Below are positions 21,392-33,223 of a stretch of DNA of 64,000 nucleotides, one piece after another; the first letter of the stretch is position 1, and each line of letters opens with the position of its first letter. The translations under genes were made by a program, and so were the position numbers. This DNA is from Drosophila miranda (lineage: Eukaryota; Arthropoda; Insecta; Diptera; Drosophilidae). The DNA lies in assembly GCF_003369915.1 (NCBI RefSeq), contig NC_046675.1, positions 2,728,001 through 2,792,000 of the forward strand, in the 5' to 3' direction. The notes under the pieces are model-generated. The model ran no database searches and was not told the DNA's origin. It saw only the letters and a program-made list of their open reading frames with translations.

Positions 21392-23277
21392 TTATTTCGC
21401 ATGGTGTCTCTTTTTCGATTTGTGTTTGCTTTTCGACTGAGCTTTCTTCTGCTCCGACTTCTTCGACTCCGAGGAGGAAGAGGAGCTAGAGCTCACCTCA
21501 GAACTATCCGAGGACGTGGAATCCGAATCGCTTTCACTGTCCGACGAGTCATCGCTGGAGTCTGAACTGGTGCTGGCTGCACGTTTCGACTTCGTCCTTG
21601 CTACCTTCTGGCTCTTCTCCTTCTTTTCCAGAGGTGCTGAGGGCTTACGTTTCCTTTCAGGACTCTCCTTGCGTTCGATCCTCTTTGAATTTCTATCCAG
21701 ATTCTGTTCATCGCGGTCTCTGGGTTCAGGATGTCTTTGCTGGGGCCTGAAAAAGAAGTTTGGGTTAATACAGTGACATGTTGGTAGGGAATTTAGGCTA
21801 CAAACCTTCTCTCTGATCCATTATCTCTGTTTCTGATGGGTTCTCTGCTTTGACCATAATGTCTGGCTCCTTGTGGGGATCTCTCTCGCCTGTGTTCGTT
21901 GCGATCTCTGGATCTGGATCTTCTCATGTCCATACGATGATCTCTTCGATCGATACGATCCCTGGATGATGAGCGTCGGCGATCATTGAAACGTTTTCGA
22001 TCGTTGCCTTCCCTGATCTGCCTCTCATTTGGGTTTCTTCGCTCGTTTCGATCTCTGGATCGGGAACGCCTTCGATTGTCCCGATGTTCGTTCTGTTCCT
22101 GGTGGCGTTGCTCTCTCGCCTTTCGACGCTCTGCGGAGCTCATTCGACTTCTCGGATCGTCAGGCCTCTTGCGATCCCGATGCTCATCAGGTCTGTCTCT
22201 GTCTCTACCCCTGCCGTTGTTATGGGGCCTCCGGTCATTGTTGTCCCGTAGATTGTCAAAGTCCAGCTTGCCGTCAACGCCCTCCACGCCACGTCCTTTG
22301 CCGCGCCACGTAACCTTCGACACGGACTGGGAGAAGTCTACGTGTATGCGGCGGTCGTCGATCAGGACATTGTCCATTTTGAAGTAGGCAGCCTCGCAGG
22401 ATTTCTGTTCCTCAAACTCCACAAAGGCATACTGCAGGGAGTCGCCGGTCTTCCGATCGCGTATCACCTCGCATCCCTTCACCACACCAAAGCGACTGAA
22501 GATGATCTCCAGGTCGTCGTCCGTCGTGACCGGATTGAGCTTGCACACGAACAATATGTTTTCAGGGGGAGCTATATCCGCATCTGGCAAATCGCCTACG
22601 ATCTCGAGTATAGTGGCACGGGCCTTGGCCTCGCGATCGGCCAGCATCTCCTGCATTTCCTCCATTGTCATGCCGTCGGTGTCGTCGATGTCCTCGTCGG
22701 CGGCGATGCGACCGTTCTTCAACCGTTCGGCACTGGGCGATGGCGAGCGGCTGGGCGCCTGCAGGCCACGTGGATTGGGATACGGGTCCTCCAGTACCAC
22801 CGTGTGAGTTATGCGTATGTCCTGGTAGGGGCGAAACTTTTCATCCACAATGGCATCGTTCAGCTGGCGCAGCACCTCGTGACCCTCCACCACCTCGCCA
22901 ATGACGCAGTGGGTGCCATCCAGCGATGTCAGGTCCTCCCCCAGGGTGAAGAAGAACTGAGAGCCCACTAGGTTCTTTCCTGCGCTCACAAGCGACAGCA
23001 TGCCGGCATTCAAGTGGTGGATCTTTGGCAGGTATTCGGCTTCAAAGAAGCGCTTCTGTGGGCCCTCCACAACGCCCCAGATGGAGGAGCCGCCATCTCC
23101 AGCGCCGCTGGGATCCCCGGTCTGCGCTATGAATCCCTGCTGCACGGTGTGGAAAAGATTGTAGTTGTAGTACTTAAGCCGGCAGAGCTTTAGGAAGTTC
23201 AGGCATGCGATGGGGCGTTCGGTTGTGAATAGATCGACGGTCAGATCGCCCAGCGTGGTCTCAATCACCACGGACAT
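21392..23277 (-). CDS. CG5808: PPIL4-type cyclophilin with RRM and RS-like tail
   Basis: Nuclear cyclophilin-like RNA-binding protein linked to spliceosomes; ortholog of human PPIL4. Exons 23277-21806 and 21746-21392; 608 aa. Residues 1 to about 165 are a cyclophilin fold (FHTVQQGFIAQTGDP, GSQFFFTLG). The Arg expected in the canonical FHR catalytic motif is Thr here, as the PPIL4 group generally lacks it, so isomerase activity is doubtful. An RRM follows at about 240-320 with RNP2-like LFVCKL and RNP1-like LQYAFVEF. The C-terminal half is Arg/Asp/Arg-Ser rich and ends in a Ser/Asp tract and a Lys-rich tail. The start MSVVIETTLGD is the family start. A DRE element TATCGATA lies about 107 bp upstream. 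It is tail-to-tail with the LYR gene. Confidence 0.94.
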
Positions 23278-23383
23278 GATGCAGATTCTCAATAATCAGC
23301 AAAAACACCCATAAGCAGAAAACAGAAAATTATTGACAAAACACCCTAAAGATGGGATAGAGGTGGGAACATCGGTTGGTAAG

Positions 23384-23391
23384 TATCGATA
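23384..23391 (-). promoter_or_regulatory. DRE element upstream of PPIL4-like gene
   Basis: Perfect palindrome TATCGATA, the core of the DNA replication-related element bound by DREF, 107 bp upstream of the start codon. A GGTATATT (motif 6-like) follows at about 23409. This fits a housekeeping promoter. Confidence 0.6.
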
Positions 23392-23589
23392 GAGAAACGA
23401 TGTTAATATGGTATATTGAATATGGAATAACACTAAATCTTTCTCTCAATATTTCTGAAATTATTTCCCTTGAATAAAACCACTGTCCATGCACGACATA
23501 CAGTCGCAAACGAACTTTCTGGATTAGATCCCAGGATCTTCGGCACTGGCGTTCGGCCACCGCCGCATCATCATGAATCAGTCAGCCGT

Positions 23590-24012
23590 GTTTAAATCTA
23601 TACAAACAAAATCAAATAAAAAAGAAAACTTAAAACGGGCATATCTTCTAAAAAAAAAATTATTAATATGTATATCGAATAGAGCTATGTTTTCAGTACT
23701 GAGGCACCTATCTAGACATAATATCAAGTTCGACATATGTATAAGATTTCCGATCATGGATAGAGAACGATTAACCCATTCTAGACCAGTGGCTATTTTA
23801 ATACCCTCCACCCACCATATATGAATGAAGAATTCTAGCGCAGTTCAGGTGACAGATATCGGGGTCGTTTTTTTTTAGGAAAGATGATGGATAGGATGGA
23901 CCTACAATAGCTTTTATTATTATTATTAGTATTATTTTCCGCTATTTAACTTAAGTTGTTATCCTGTTTAAATAAAGGGGCTTAAGTGGGCCAAGTTCGT
24001 TTTATCATCGAT
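23590..24012. repeat. Dispersed repeat, copy A (upstream of Saf-B)
   Basis: Diverged copy of a sequence also found at about 42145-42500. Shared blocks in order: GCATATCT, CGATTAACCCATT, GCGCAGTTCAGGTGA followed by AGATAT, GGAAAGAT, CTGTTT-AATA-AGG, and GTGGGC-AAG-TCG ending TTT-ATCG. In between, copy A carries a TTATTATTATT run (23917-23936). No family was recognised; a nonautonomous DNA element is likely. It ends about 175 bp before the Saf-B ATG. Confidence 0.6.
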
Positions 24013-24022
24013 AAGTCACACT
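24005..24022 (+). promoter_or_regulatory. Saf-B core promoter motifs (DRE-like and motif 1-like)
   Basis: ATCGATAA overlaps AGTCACACTG within 18 bp. The first resembles a DRE half, the second Ohler motif 1. Together they sit about 165 bp upstream of the Saf-B start codon and directly at the end of repeat copy A. Confidence 0.5.
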
Positions 24023-24186
24023 GTTATCGTCGCCATTTTCGTTTTCTGTATGTATTTACTTGACTGCGATTTTTACACGTTGTGAAAATAATTTGTAGAG
24101 AGAACTGCATTTCTTTTCGGTTTATAAGTGCATCAAGCGTTGTTTAAGTAACTAGATATTGACCAAGTGATCAAGTGCACGTGAAG

Positions 24187-27100
24187 ATGCCCGAATTAGG
24201 CAAGAAGGTATCCGAGTTGCGGGTCTGCGACCTGAAAGATGAGCTAGAAAAACGCAAGCTGGACACTTTGGGTCCAAAGGCTGCGCTCATCGATCGCCTA
24301 GAAAAGGTAAAGTACATACCCGCCCCCATTTGTTCAGTGCACAAAGGAAAGGCGTTGAAATCCATTTAGAAGATGGAAAAAATGGTTGTGTAATTTCGTG
24401 CGTGTATGTGTGTGCGTGCGTCTCTATTGTATGTTTGTGTGTTGTATTTTTCCAGGCACTTAAAGGTGAGGGTCTCGACCCGGCCACCCATTTGATTGTG
24501 CCGGCTGTAAAGGGCAAGAAGCCCTGCCCAATGCCCATGTCGGAGAATGAGGGCGGAATCAAAATCAAGGAGGAACCCGTCGATGAAGACGAGCACATGG
24601 GTTTAGACAATGAGAATGGTGATGACCTATCCCGCCATGCGGAACAGGATGGCCACGAAATAGATCAGGTGGGCGACGTGGACGATGTCTGTGTGATTCT
24701 TGACGATGACGAAGAGGAGGAGGAATACGACGAGGAGAAGGAGCAAAACGGCGAAGCTGAAGGTGATGCCGATGGGGATGGGGACGGCGAGGCCGAGGAA
24801 GCCCCAGAAGAGGGCGATAAAAACGGCGGGGTCGAGTCCGTCAATGAAATTCAAGGAGAAGAGGAGAACACCGGCGACACGGTGAACCTGGACAACGACG
24901 AGTCCATCAATCTAACAATTGGTGAAGACGAACAAAAACTACTGCACGATGAGGTGACACAATAAATTGAATAATTTATTCAATTAAATTTTCCTAATCC
25001 AATTTGCATTCTATTCTCCATCGTAGGCTCCAGATGACAAATCCATCAAGTCTGGTGAGTGAAGGTTAAGATTATGATTCTAGGCCTAGTAATTTACGCT
25101 GAAACACTCTTTGCTTCACAGTGAAACCAGCCAATAAATCAGATAAGGCCAACGCGAAGGATGCCGATAAGAAAAATGACAAGAAAAAGGATGATAAGTC
25201 CGCTGATAAAAAGGCAGCCAGGTTAGCAAGCTAGCACTCGATGTAGTCCTTCTGGTTTCCTTTCTAATGTGTTTATTCTTGTTTCTCTACTCCCAACTTT
25301 CGATCGGTGCTCCAGTGATCAGAAGCTTTCTTCAAAGTCGTCCAGCCAAAAGGATGATAAAGGTAAATTAAGTCATGGTTTCCGCACGGCTAGGATCAGT
25401 GAATTTCGGAGAGTTACACGTTGGGAACGGATTGCTTGGGCCAAGCATGATCCTAGTTTAGGTTTCGATTAACTTTAATGTTGAGCAGAAGAATATGTGG
25501 TATATTTTCGGGCAAGAGAGTGTGAATTTGGTTGGGCCCCACCACGGAGAGATGGCCGGCCCCACCACCCCACACACACAGACCTGACGAGGACGCGATT
25601 TGGGCAATGGAGTAGCGAGGGATTCCCCGGAGTCAGATGAGCCGCATTGCTGAGACGGAGAGAGAGAGAGATATATAGAGTGGATAATGAAATTGTTTCA
25701 AAGAAAACATGCAAACATCTGTGGCAGAATTCATCTTGAAATGTCAACAACTGAAAACTCCGGATGGAGACTTACTGGCTGCAATCTGGACTTGCAGGAA
25801 GAAGTGGCACCTGGAAGATAACTCCTGCCCACTCGCCGCGATCTAAATCAATCGAACGACGAGGAACGACGCAGAGCAGAGCACAAAGGAGTTTCAAGCT
25901 ACGAGAAATTTCCCCCTAAAGGACGACACACACCACAGACGGCGCAGGAATGACGCAGATCAGGGGTAACTTTACTCTATTCCCAGGACTTCCCAGACGC
26001 AGAAGAAGACCAGTAGCAGCAGCCGCCCAACCCAACCCAATTCACACTCTCTTTGCTTCCTTCCTTTTGCGGGGCGACGAGGGCTCTTTCGAAGAAAGTC
26101 TTGTGATGATTACGATTACGATTTACCTTACGCTCTAAACTCCAACTCCACCAATACCAGCAGCAGCTACAGAATGTGTGTGTGCCCGTGGGCAACATGT
26201 TTGACAAATGCTTCCCTTAAAGATCGTATCATAAACCAAAAACGTTAACCGTTAACCAGTTACAGCCACTCCATAACTCTCTTCCAATATTATTATTTAC
26301 ATGGAACTTGCAGAGAAATCAGCGACAGCAGCCGCTGGGGCAGCTTCGTCCGCCGCATCGAGTGCCGCTGGCAGCAAGTCCGGATCCGGATCGGGCACGG
26401 GATCGGGTGCTGCCGGATCTGTGGGGGCAACATCGACATCCTCCGCGTCCAACAACAACAAGGCGACGACGCTGTCACGCAATCTCTGGGTCTCCGGCTT
26501 GTCCACCCTCACGCGGGCCAGCGACCTCAAGGCGATCTTCTCCAAGTACGGCAAGGTGATCGGTGCGAAGGTCGTGACCAACACCCGGACCCCGGGTACC
26601 CGCTGCTACGGCTATGTGACCATGTCCTCGTCGGCGGATGCCTCGCGGTGCATCGATAATCTGCACTGCAATGAGCTGCATGGGCGCATCATTTCGGTGG
26701 AGCGCACCAAGAACGAGATCGGGGGCAGTGCCAGCTCCAAGGATGGCAAGGGCAAAAACAACAGCAACAACAAGGCCACTCAGGGGCAAGACGGCAAGAA
26801 GAAGGATGACGACAAGAAGTCTGGGGGCGGTGGCGGTGGCGGCAAGGGCAACCACAACGGCAACGCCGAGAAGAACAGCAAGAACAACGATGGAGGCGAC
26901 ACCAAGTCCGCCAGCGGTGACTCCAAGCGCGACGGCAAGGACAACAGGGAGCGCCACAACAAGCGCCGCGACGACAAGGACAAGTCTGTCAGCCACGACA
27001 GGCGTCATGATCGCGAGACGTCACGATCCGGACAAAGTGGTGGCCACAACAAGCGTCAGGGCTCCAATCACGACAACCATCGCTCCGGGCGCAATCCGCG

Positions 27101-28975
27101 CGACGTCGACCGTGAGATCCAGGCGCGCCAGCGTGACCGCGAGCGACGTCAACGGGAGATGCTCTCGTACCAGAAGATCCGTGAGGAGCGCGAACGCCAG
27201 CGTCTGCGCGAGCGTGAGCGCGAGCTGCGCGAAGAGGAACGCCGCCGTCGCGAGGCACGCGAACGCCAGCGCATCGAGGAGGACCGCCTCGCGGAGGAGC
27301 GACGCAAGCTGGCCGTTGAGCGGGAGCGCCTCGAGCGCGAGAAGGCCGAACTGCTGCGCATGGAGCGGGAGCGCCAGAAGCTGGAGCGCGAGAAAATCGA
27401 ACTGGAGCGCCTCGAGCTGAAGCGTCAACAGATGAAGTATGCTAAAAAACAAACAAAACCAAACATAAATCAAATCCGTATTGCGTGGCACGGCACCCGT
27501 TCGTTCCAACGCCCTAGCCACAACAATATTTATATATTATTTTCACTGCCGGAGAGCATTTGATTTTTCCGTGTTTCTAAGTGTGTGTTTAAGCTAAGTC
27601 GCAGCAGCCTCCACGTTGTGTTGTTGATGTTTCCTCAACTCGAACTTCAACTGCTTCAAAAACGGAACATTGATAGGCGAACGCATTGTGCATCCTAGTC
27701 TAAAGTCTGACGTCCTCTCCACCGACCCCATCTACCCCTCTACCTGAAGATTATTAACTAAATTTACGTTTCCTCTTTTCATCTTTCTTCCTCTCACTCT
27801 TGTTTGGCCGTATCCCCGACCCACCGACCATCAGGATTATGGAGTCGCGCGATGATCCTGTCAAGCGGGCCGTGGCCAAGCGTACGGATGATCGCTACGG
27901 TGATGTGGCCGATCGCAAGCGCAGTGGTATATTCGATGCCCCACCTCCGCCAAGGTTCGACGCATCTCTAGTCAGCTCTCGCAGGTGAGTGTTCCCCCCT
28001 GCTCTACGATACAATAGTTTATTAAAAGTACCGCTCTTTGTCGGCCGCAGCACTTATGATAAGAAGCACGATGACTATGGCTCTTCGTCGGCCGCCAAGC
28101 GCGTGCTAGACGACTACTCGAGCACCAACAAGCGTATGGATTATACGAACAAGCGCAACGATTACAGCACGTCGTCTGCCTCGAAGCGTGGCGCTGTCGA
28201 TGACTATACCTCAGTGCCGAGCAAGCGTTCGGGCGGCAACGACTACAGCGCCTCCAGCTCGAAGCACGACTACAGCTCGTCCAGCAAGCGTGACGACTAT
28301 AAGCGCGAGGTCGAGGTGCGTCACATGCCCATCTCGGGCAGTGCCGGTGGCTCGAGCAGCTCCTACTTGCACAAGAATAATGCTGGCGGCGGTGGTGGCG
28401 GTGGAGCCGGCACCTATGTCCACAAGAACAACTCAACCCTAGGCACCGGTGGCCGCTACAACGACTCCGATCGCAGCAACACCACCTCCAACTACCGACG
28501 CGATGATTCTCACAGCCAGCAGCAGTAAGAGCGAGCATTTGAATAATTCTATAAAGTTAGGTGATTAATGATTGTTCTTCCCGATTGTAGCAGCGGCGCC
28601 AAGCGCTATGAGAACTCCACTAGCAGCGGTGGCGGCGGGGGCTATGCCAGCAATTCGAGCAATGTCAACATTTGGGCACCCTCCTCGGGTGGCTCCCAAC
28701 TGGGATCCAGTGGCGCACCGATCAAGTCCTACGGCAACGGCATGTCCTCGAATATGCATAGCAACAATTCGTGGCAGAAATCGGCCACAGTTGACGACAA
28801 TGGCTGGCGCCAGGTGCCGGCCCAGAATCGCTTCGATCGGACCTACAACGATCGTTCAACGGGCGGATATCAGGGCAACAGCGGCGGTGGTGGCGGTGGT
28901 GGCGGTACTGGGGGCATGTACGGCGGCAGTCGCCCGGCCCAGGACCGCTACGGCAATCAGGTGTCGCGCTACTAG
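24187..28975 (+). CDS. Saf-B: Scaffold attachment factor B homolog (SAP + RRM)
   Basis: Nuclear matrix/RNA-binding protein of the SAFB family. Nine exons: 24187-24306, 24456-24953, 25027-25054, 25122-25221, 25316-25362, 26314-27436, 27835-27984, 28051-28524, 28591-28975; 974 aa. Residues about 8-42 are a SAP domain ([15 protein letters not shown]) for DNA binding. A very acidic region with a run of Asp/Glu follows, then a Lys-rich stretch, and an RRM at about 318-395 ([16 protein letters not shown]). The C-terminal half has Gly/Asn/Lys-rich sequence, a long Arg/Glu-rich helical region (about 500-640) and Ser/Gly/Tyr-rich repeats. The start context and DRE/motif 1 promoter fit. The exon 2 donor (GTGACA) is weak, and retention of that intron would end the protein after three more codons. 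A poly(A) signal AATAAA lies at 29151-29156. Confidence 0.94.
25363..26313 (+). other. Saf-B intron 5
   Basis: 951-nt intron between the Lys-rich spacer exons and the RRM exon. It includes a (GA)n tract near 25658-25672 and CACACA runs. The short open frames inside show no family similarity. It could contain an alternative exon, but none is evident. Confidence 0.55.
27437..27834 (+). other. Saf-B intron 6
   Basis: 398-nt pyrimidine-rich intron following the Arg/Glu-rich exon. The coding frame stays open for about 42 codons past the donor, so retention would give a shortened protein ending near 27563. Nothing else is seen. Confidence 0.55.
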
Positions 28976-29271
28976 GCGCTTGGCACGGGCAATGTGCATT
29001 TTATATGGCAATAGACGCACCAATAGACTCCACCAACATCCATCTCGTGCCGCCCCACTGACTTTCCCCACACAGCGCCATGGAGCGCTGTCTCTATATT
29101 TTAGTTTGTTTTAGCAGTAGATTAAGTTTCTACAATTACATTTGGAAACCAATAAATGTATTAACAATTAAAGTACGATATATCATAACACAAATCATGA
29201 ATCGAGAATCCTTTGTTCTCATTTGCAGCATTTGCTTGTGCGTCGCAGGACCAGCATTAAATAGATACATT

Positions 29272-32200
29272 TCACGGACAGTCGCCCTCGTACGACGATA
29301 TAAGCGGGGTGGTGGTGTCCACCAGAACGAGCACACTGTGCGCCAAAGGATAGACGTCATGCACCTGGACATAATAGCCACGGTCGCACTGCTCCTTGGA
29401 GGAATAGAGTCTGCCGAAGAACATGAGGAAGATTCAAGAGGATTGAGGATCAGAAACCTTTGATGGAACCTACGCCAATATATCCACCGGTTCCAGTATC
29501 AATTCGGACTTGTAGACCGAAGCCAGAAAGTTGGTAAACGCCTCCGTATTGTTGCCCAGGTCCATGTCGGTATTGGGGGTGCACACCTCCAGGCCCAGGC
29601 CGCTGCTGCTGGACCCGATGTCGGGCAAGCCGTTGCGAGTGCCCCAGACGGTGATGATGTTGTCCTCCGAGGCCACAATCGTGCACTGGTCGCTGCAGTT
29701 GGCCCTCTGCGGGAGGAAAGGTAGTCACTAAGCGGTGATGGAAGATGCAGAGCAGAGAATCCTCTGACTTATTACAAACCACAATGTATCGAGCGCGTAT
29801 TGCCTCTACCAGGGTGGGCTGATCCACTGAATTGCAGTGACGGATGCCACGCTGACCCTCCGCGTTGCGACCCATGGTGTAGACATAGCCGCCCTCCAGC
29901 AGGAACACCGAGTGGGTGGACGAGAAGCTGGCCTTCAGCACTTTGCCTGGCAGTTGGACTTTTTTCTGGGAACAGACAGACTACAGAATTGAGTGGCAGT
30001 CAGGCAGTGCAGGATTACTTACGAAAGCCGTAATCTTGCCGGGGCGGTGGAACCCGAGCTTGTAGTAATCATTGCTGCCACAAGCATGCAGCTCTCCATT
30101 CGCAAAGAGCACGGCCGAGGTGTCTGGCCCGCAGAATATCTTCGTGGGTTTGGTCTTCACATGGGAGAGCAGGATTTTCTGGGGAAACTTCCTGAGGGGG
30201 AAAAATGGCCATTGCAATCAAAGGATTGGAGTGCTGACTGCTCCCATCACTCACTGCTGCTGCTGATAGTTTCCCAAGCCGAGGGCGCCGCTCACACTGG
30301 TGCCCCACACATAGACGGCGCCCTCGCGACTCAGGGCCAGGACATGGTGCAGACCCGCTGCCACCTGCTCGATGCGCACGTCCGATAGCCTGTCAATCAG
30401 CTTGGGACTGTGGTAGTGGCGCTGCTCGTCCTGGCCGAGCGACAGGTTCGTGTTGCTGCCGCAGCTGAGGAGACTGCCGGCCTGGGTGACCAGGATAGTG
30501 AAGGCGTCGCCGGCACAGGCTCCCACCACATGGTAGTTGCGCACGCTCTCCATGCGGCTGGGGTAGTGCTTCCAGGCCTCCAGCGAGGTCAGACCCAGCT
30601 GGCCGTGGGTGCCCTCGCCCCAGGCGTACGCCGATCCATCCTCGTTCACCACCACAAAGTGGGAATCGCTCATGGCCATGCCCACAATGAGTGCCTTCGG
30701 GGGCAGCTGGATGGGCGACATGCTGAAGGAGTTCCCGAATGCCTTGAGCTGATACAGCACCGATCTAAAGGGGCATCGATCGGAGGTCAAGTGGAGTGAT
30801 ATCTTTCGATTGCATACCTCTTTTCGAGGATCTCGTGTGGTGCGGCTGTCTCCGCGCTCATCAGCTGCTTGGTCTCCGTCTGGGCGGTGGGCAGCTCCAG
30901 ATCCATCGTCACATTGCTGCGGGCAGCGGCAGGAACAGTTGCTGTAAGATGGTTGCCAGTGCTGCTGATGCCGTCCTCGTAGGAGTAGCTAGCAACAACG
31001 TATAAAAGATCATCTTGGGAGTCTCTGAAGTGACCCTATCCTTACCCTTTGTTCTTTCCCAGGCTGCGAAATATCAGGGGTATCCAGTAGACCAACACTT
31101 CCGAGGCGGTGGGCCGTCGGGCAGCCTCCACTTGGAGCAGGTTTGACATGAGGCTGCACAGTCCGGAGGTATAGCCGGAGGGAACGGCCGTATAGTTGCC
31201 GGCCATGATTTTGGTGACCAGTTCGGAGAGATTGGAGGCAGCGAATGTCTTCTTCAGGCAACACATCTCGCCCAGAATGCAGCCCAGGGCCCAGATGTCG
31301 CTCTTGTTGTCGTACTCCTTGCCCTCGCACTGGAAACGGAGAGCTTTTCGGATGATCCTCTGATGCGGGAGGGTGGGCTAGACACTTACCATCTCGGGGC
31401 TGAAGTAGTAGGGCGTGCCCAGTACTGTCTGGGCATGGATCTTGGTGTTCATTATCTTGGAGATGCCAAAGTCGCCGATCTTGACGACGCCCCGTCTATT
31501 CAGGAAGACATTGGCGGTCTTCAAGTCCCTGCAATCGGTACATGGGAGAGCAAAGGACTTCGAGTGGCGATGGGTACTATCTAACCTGTGCAGGATATTC
31601 TCCGAATGCATGTAGTTGATGGCACTGGAGACCTGCTCGAACACGGCTATGATGTAGCGCTCCGGGAAGTACTGCTGGCCCTGACGCTCGGCAATGATGT
31701 GCGCCAGGGTGCCCCCGTCCGCGTACTCCATTTCAATCAGCAGCGTGTTGTCCTTGATGAAGCTGCCCAGATAGCTGACGATGTTCGGATGATGGAGCTT
31801 CGAGAACACGTCCACCTCGTTCATGGCCAAGTCCCGGCCCGGCGGCGTCAGCTCGCTCAGGTTGATCTGCTTGAAGACAATCTGATGGCCGTCGGACTTG
31901 CGGCGGTACAGGATGGCAATGCCAAAGGATCCCTGTCCGACGACACGCACCTTCTCGTAGTTGGCCAGCTCTGGCCCCGCAATGCTGATGGTCTCTTTGG
32001 GCACCCCCAGCTGCAGCATGACCCCCTGTCTGGCCGACTGCTGGTAGGAGTGTGGGTGTGGCTGTGGCTGTGGCGCCTTGCTGCTGGACATGGCCTCGGC
32101 CAGAGAGGTGTTGGCCGCCCCAGTAGTGCCGTCCGTGATGGTGAACACTGTCGGCAGCACTCGGGTGCAGGTGGATGGAGGCTTCTTGTTGGCCGCTCCG

Positions 32201-32304
32201 CCTCCCAGAGGCAGTTTCAGCGATGTCGTGGTCAAGGATGTGGCATCAGTTATCCTGCCATTGAAGATGGGCAGGGAGCTAGCCTTGGCACGCAGCTTTT
32301 TCAT
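29272..32304 (-). CDS. niki: NIMA-type protein kinase with RCC1 repeats
   Basis: Ser/Thr kinase of the NEK8/NEK9 class. Nine exons read leftwards: 32304-31586, 31528-31390, 31329-31046, 30988-30818, 30764-30255, 30191-30023, 29965-29780, 29706-29474, 29410-29272; 849 aa. The kinase domain is at about 117-372: Gly loop GQGSFG, ATP-binding Lys in IVFKQINL, HRDLKTAN catalytic loop (split by an intron), DFG in IGDFGISK, and TPYYFSPE activation end. RCC1-type repeats fill about 440-760 (AYAWGEGTHGQLGL, VYVWGTSVSGALGLG, LHACGSNDYYKLGF, VYTMGRNAEGQRG, ITVWGTRNG). The start MKKLRAKASS gives the length expected for the family; an in-frame Met at 32388 (MPEDSYTT) is an alternative. It is tail-to-tail with Saf-B, 297 bp between stops. 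Confidence 0.93.
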
Positions 32305-33223
32305 CTCCCGGACACAACCAGCGGCGGTGGGCGCATAAAATCGAATCGAATCGCAGGTCCTGTCTGTTGTATAACTGTCCTCTGGCATGTGGGTGCCCGC
32401 GTTGTGGTCAAGCCCGTTGCTAGGCGCCACAAGGTAATTGTTATCAGCAAATTCGAATAATTGGACACGACACCCCCAAGGCACGGGAATGTAAATAGTG
32501 CAATTATCATATAAGGAAACACCATTGGCATGGAAGGGGCACATTGGAGGCAATATTTGCACGAATACTAATCTGATTGACTAAGATATATATCTCAGAG
32601 CCAAGAAATACTTGCAATAAACCACCATTAATCAGCCCTAAATCTAGGAATTATTCCAGTACTTGCATAGAAATTGTTTGGAAAGTCAATCCATTAGCAT
32701 ACGGAATAATCATTAAAGATTTGCCTATTCTGTAATGGATTTTCCATGGACAAATTGACAAGTAAGTGCTTACCTAAAAATAGAATGAAACAATCAATGG
32801 ATCGGCAGCAAGAACAAGTGTTTCGTTTCTTACGAGTATAAATGTATTTTTAGCATTAGATTATAATTATTGGAATCGAGACAATATGCATGTTTAATCG
32901 ACCGAGCTATGGTAGTTGCAGGAATATGCTAAAATATTTATGCTAGGTTTTTGGACTATACTATCTGTACCCTTAAAATGCACAATCTGTATGATCCATA
33001 CATATATCGAATGTAATCTGGCACAGGCATCCTCTGCCTCCCATCGACCCTATTGTTTGCATTTAAAATGTTCATCTCGCGCTTTGGTTTCTTGTAATTT
33101 CTTGGCATTGGGTATGCACGAACTTCGGCTACAATGCAGCTTCAACAGCTTTGGACAACTTTTTTCTCAGGTTTTCGGTATTCGGTTTGCGGTTGCAATC
33201 GCATCTCGTGTATCATCTATCAT
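32305..33223. other. Spacer: niki promoter side, RabX4 3' flank
   Basis: The left part is niki 5' UTR or upstream coding if the Met at 32388 is used. The rest is A+T-rich DNA before the RabX4 stop codon, with no recognisable gene or repeat. Confidence 0.45.

Noticed and set aside
21986-22971. Open frames antisense to the PPIL4-like gene
   Set aside because: Reverse readings of the Arg/Asp-rich tail and cyclophilin region, without family similarity.
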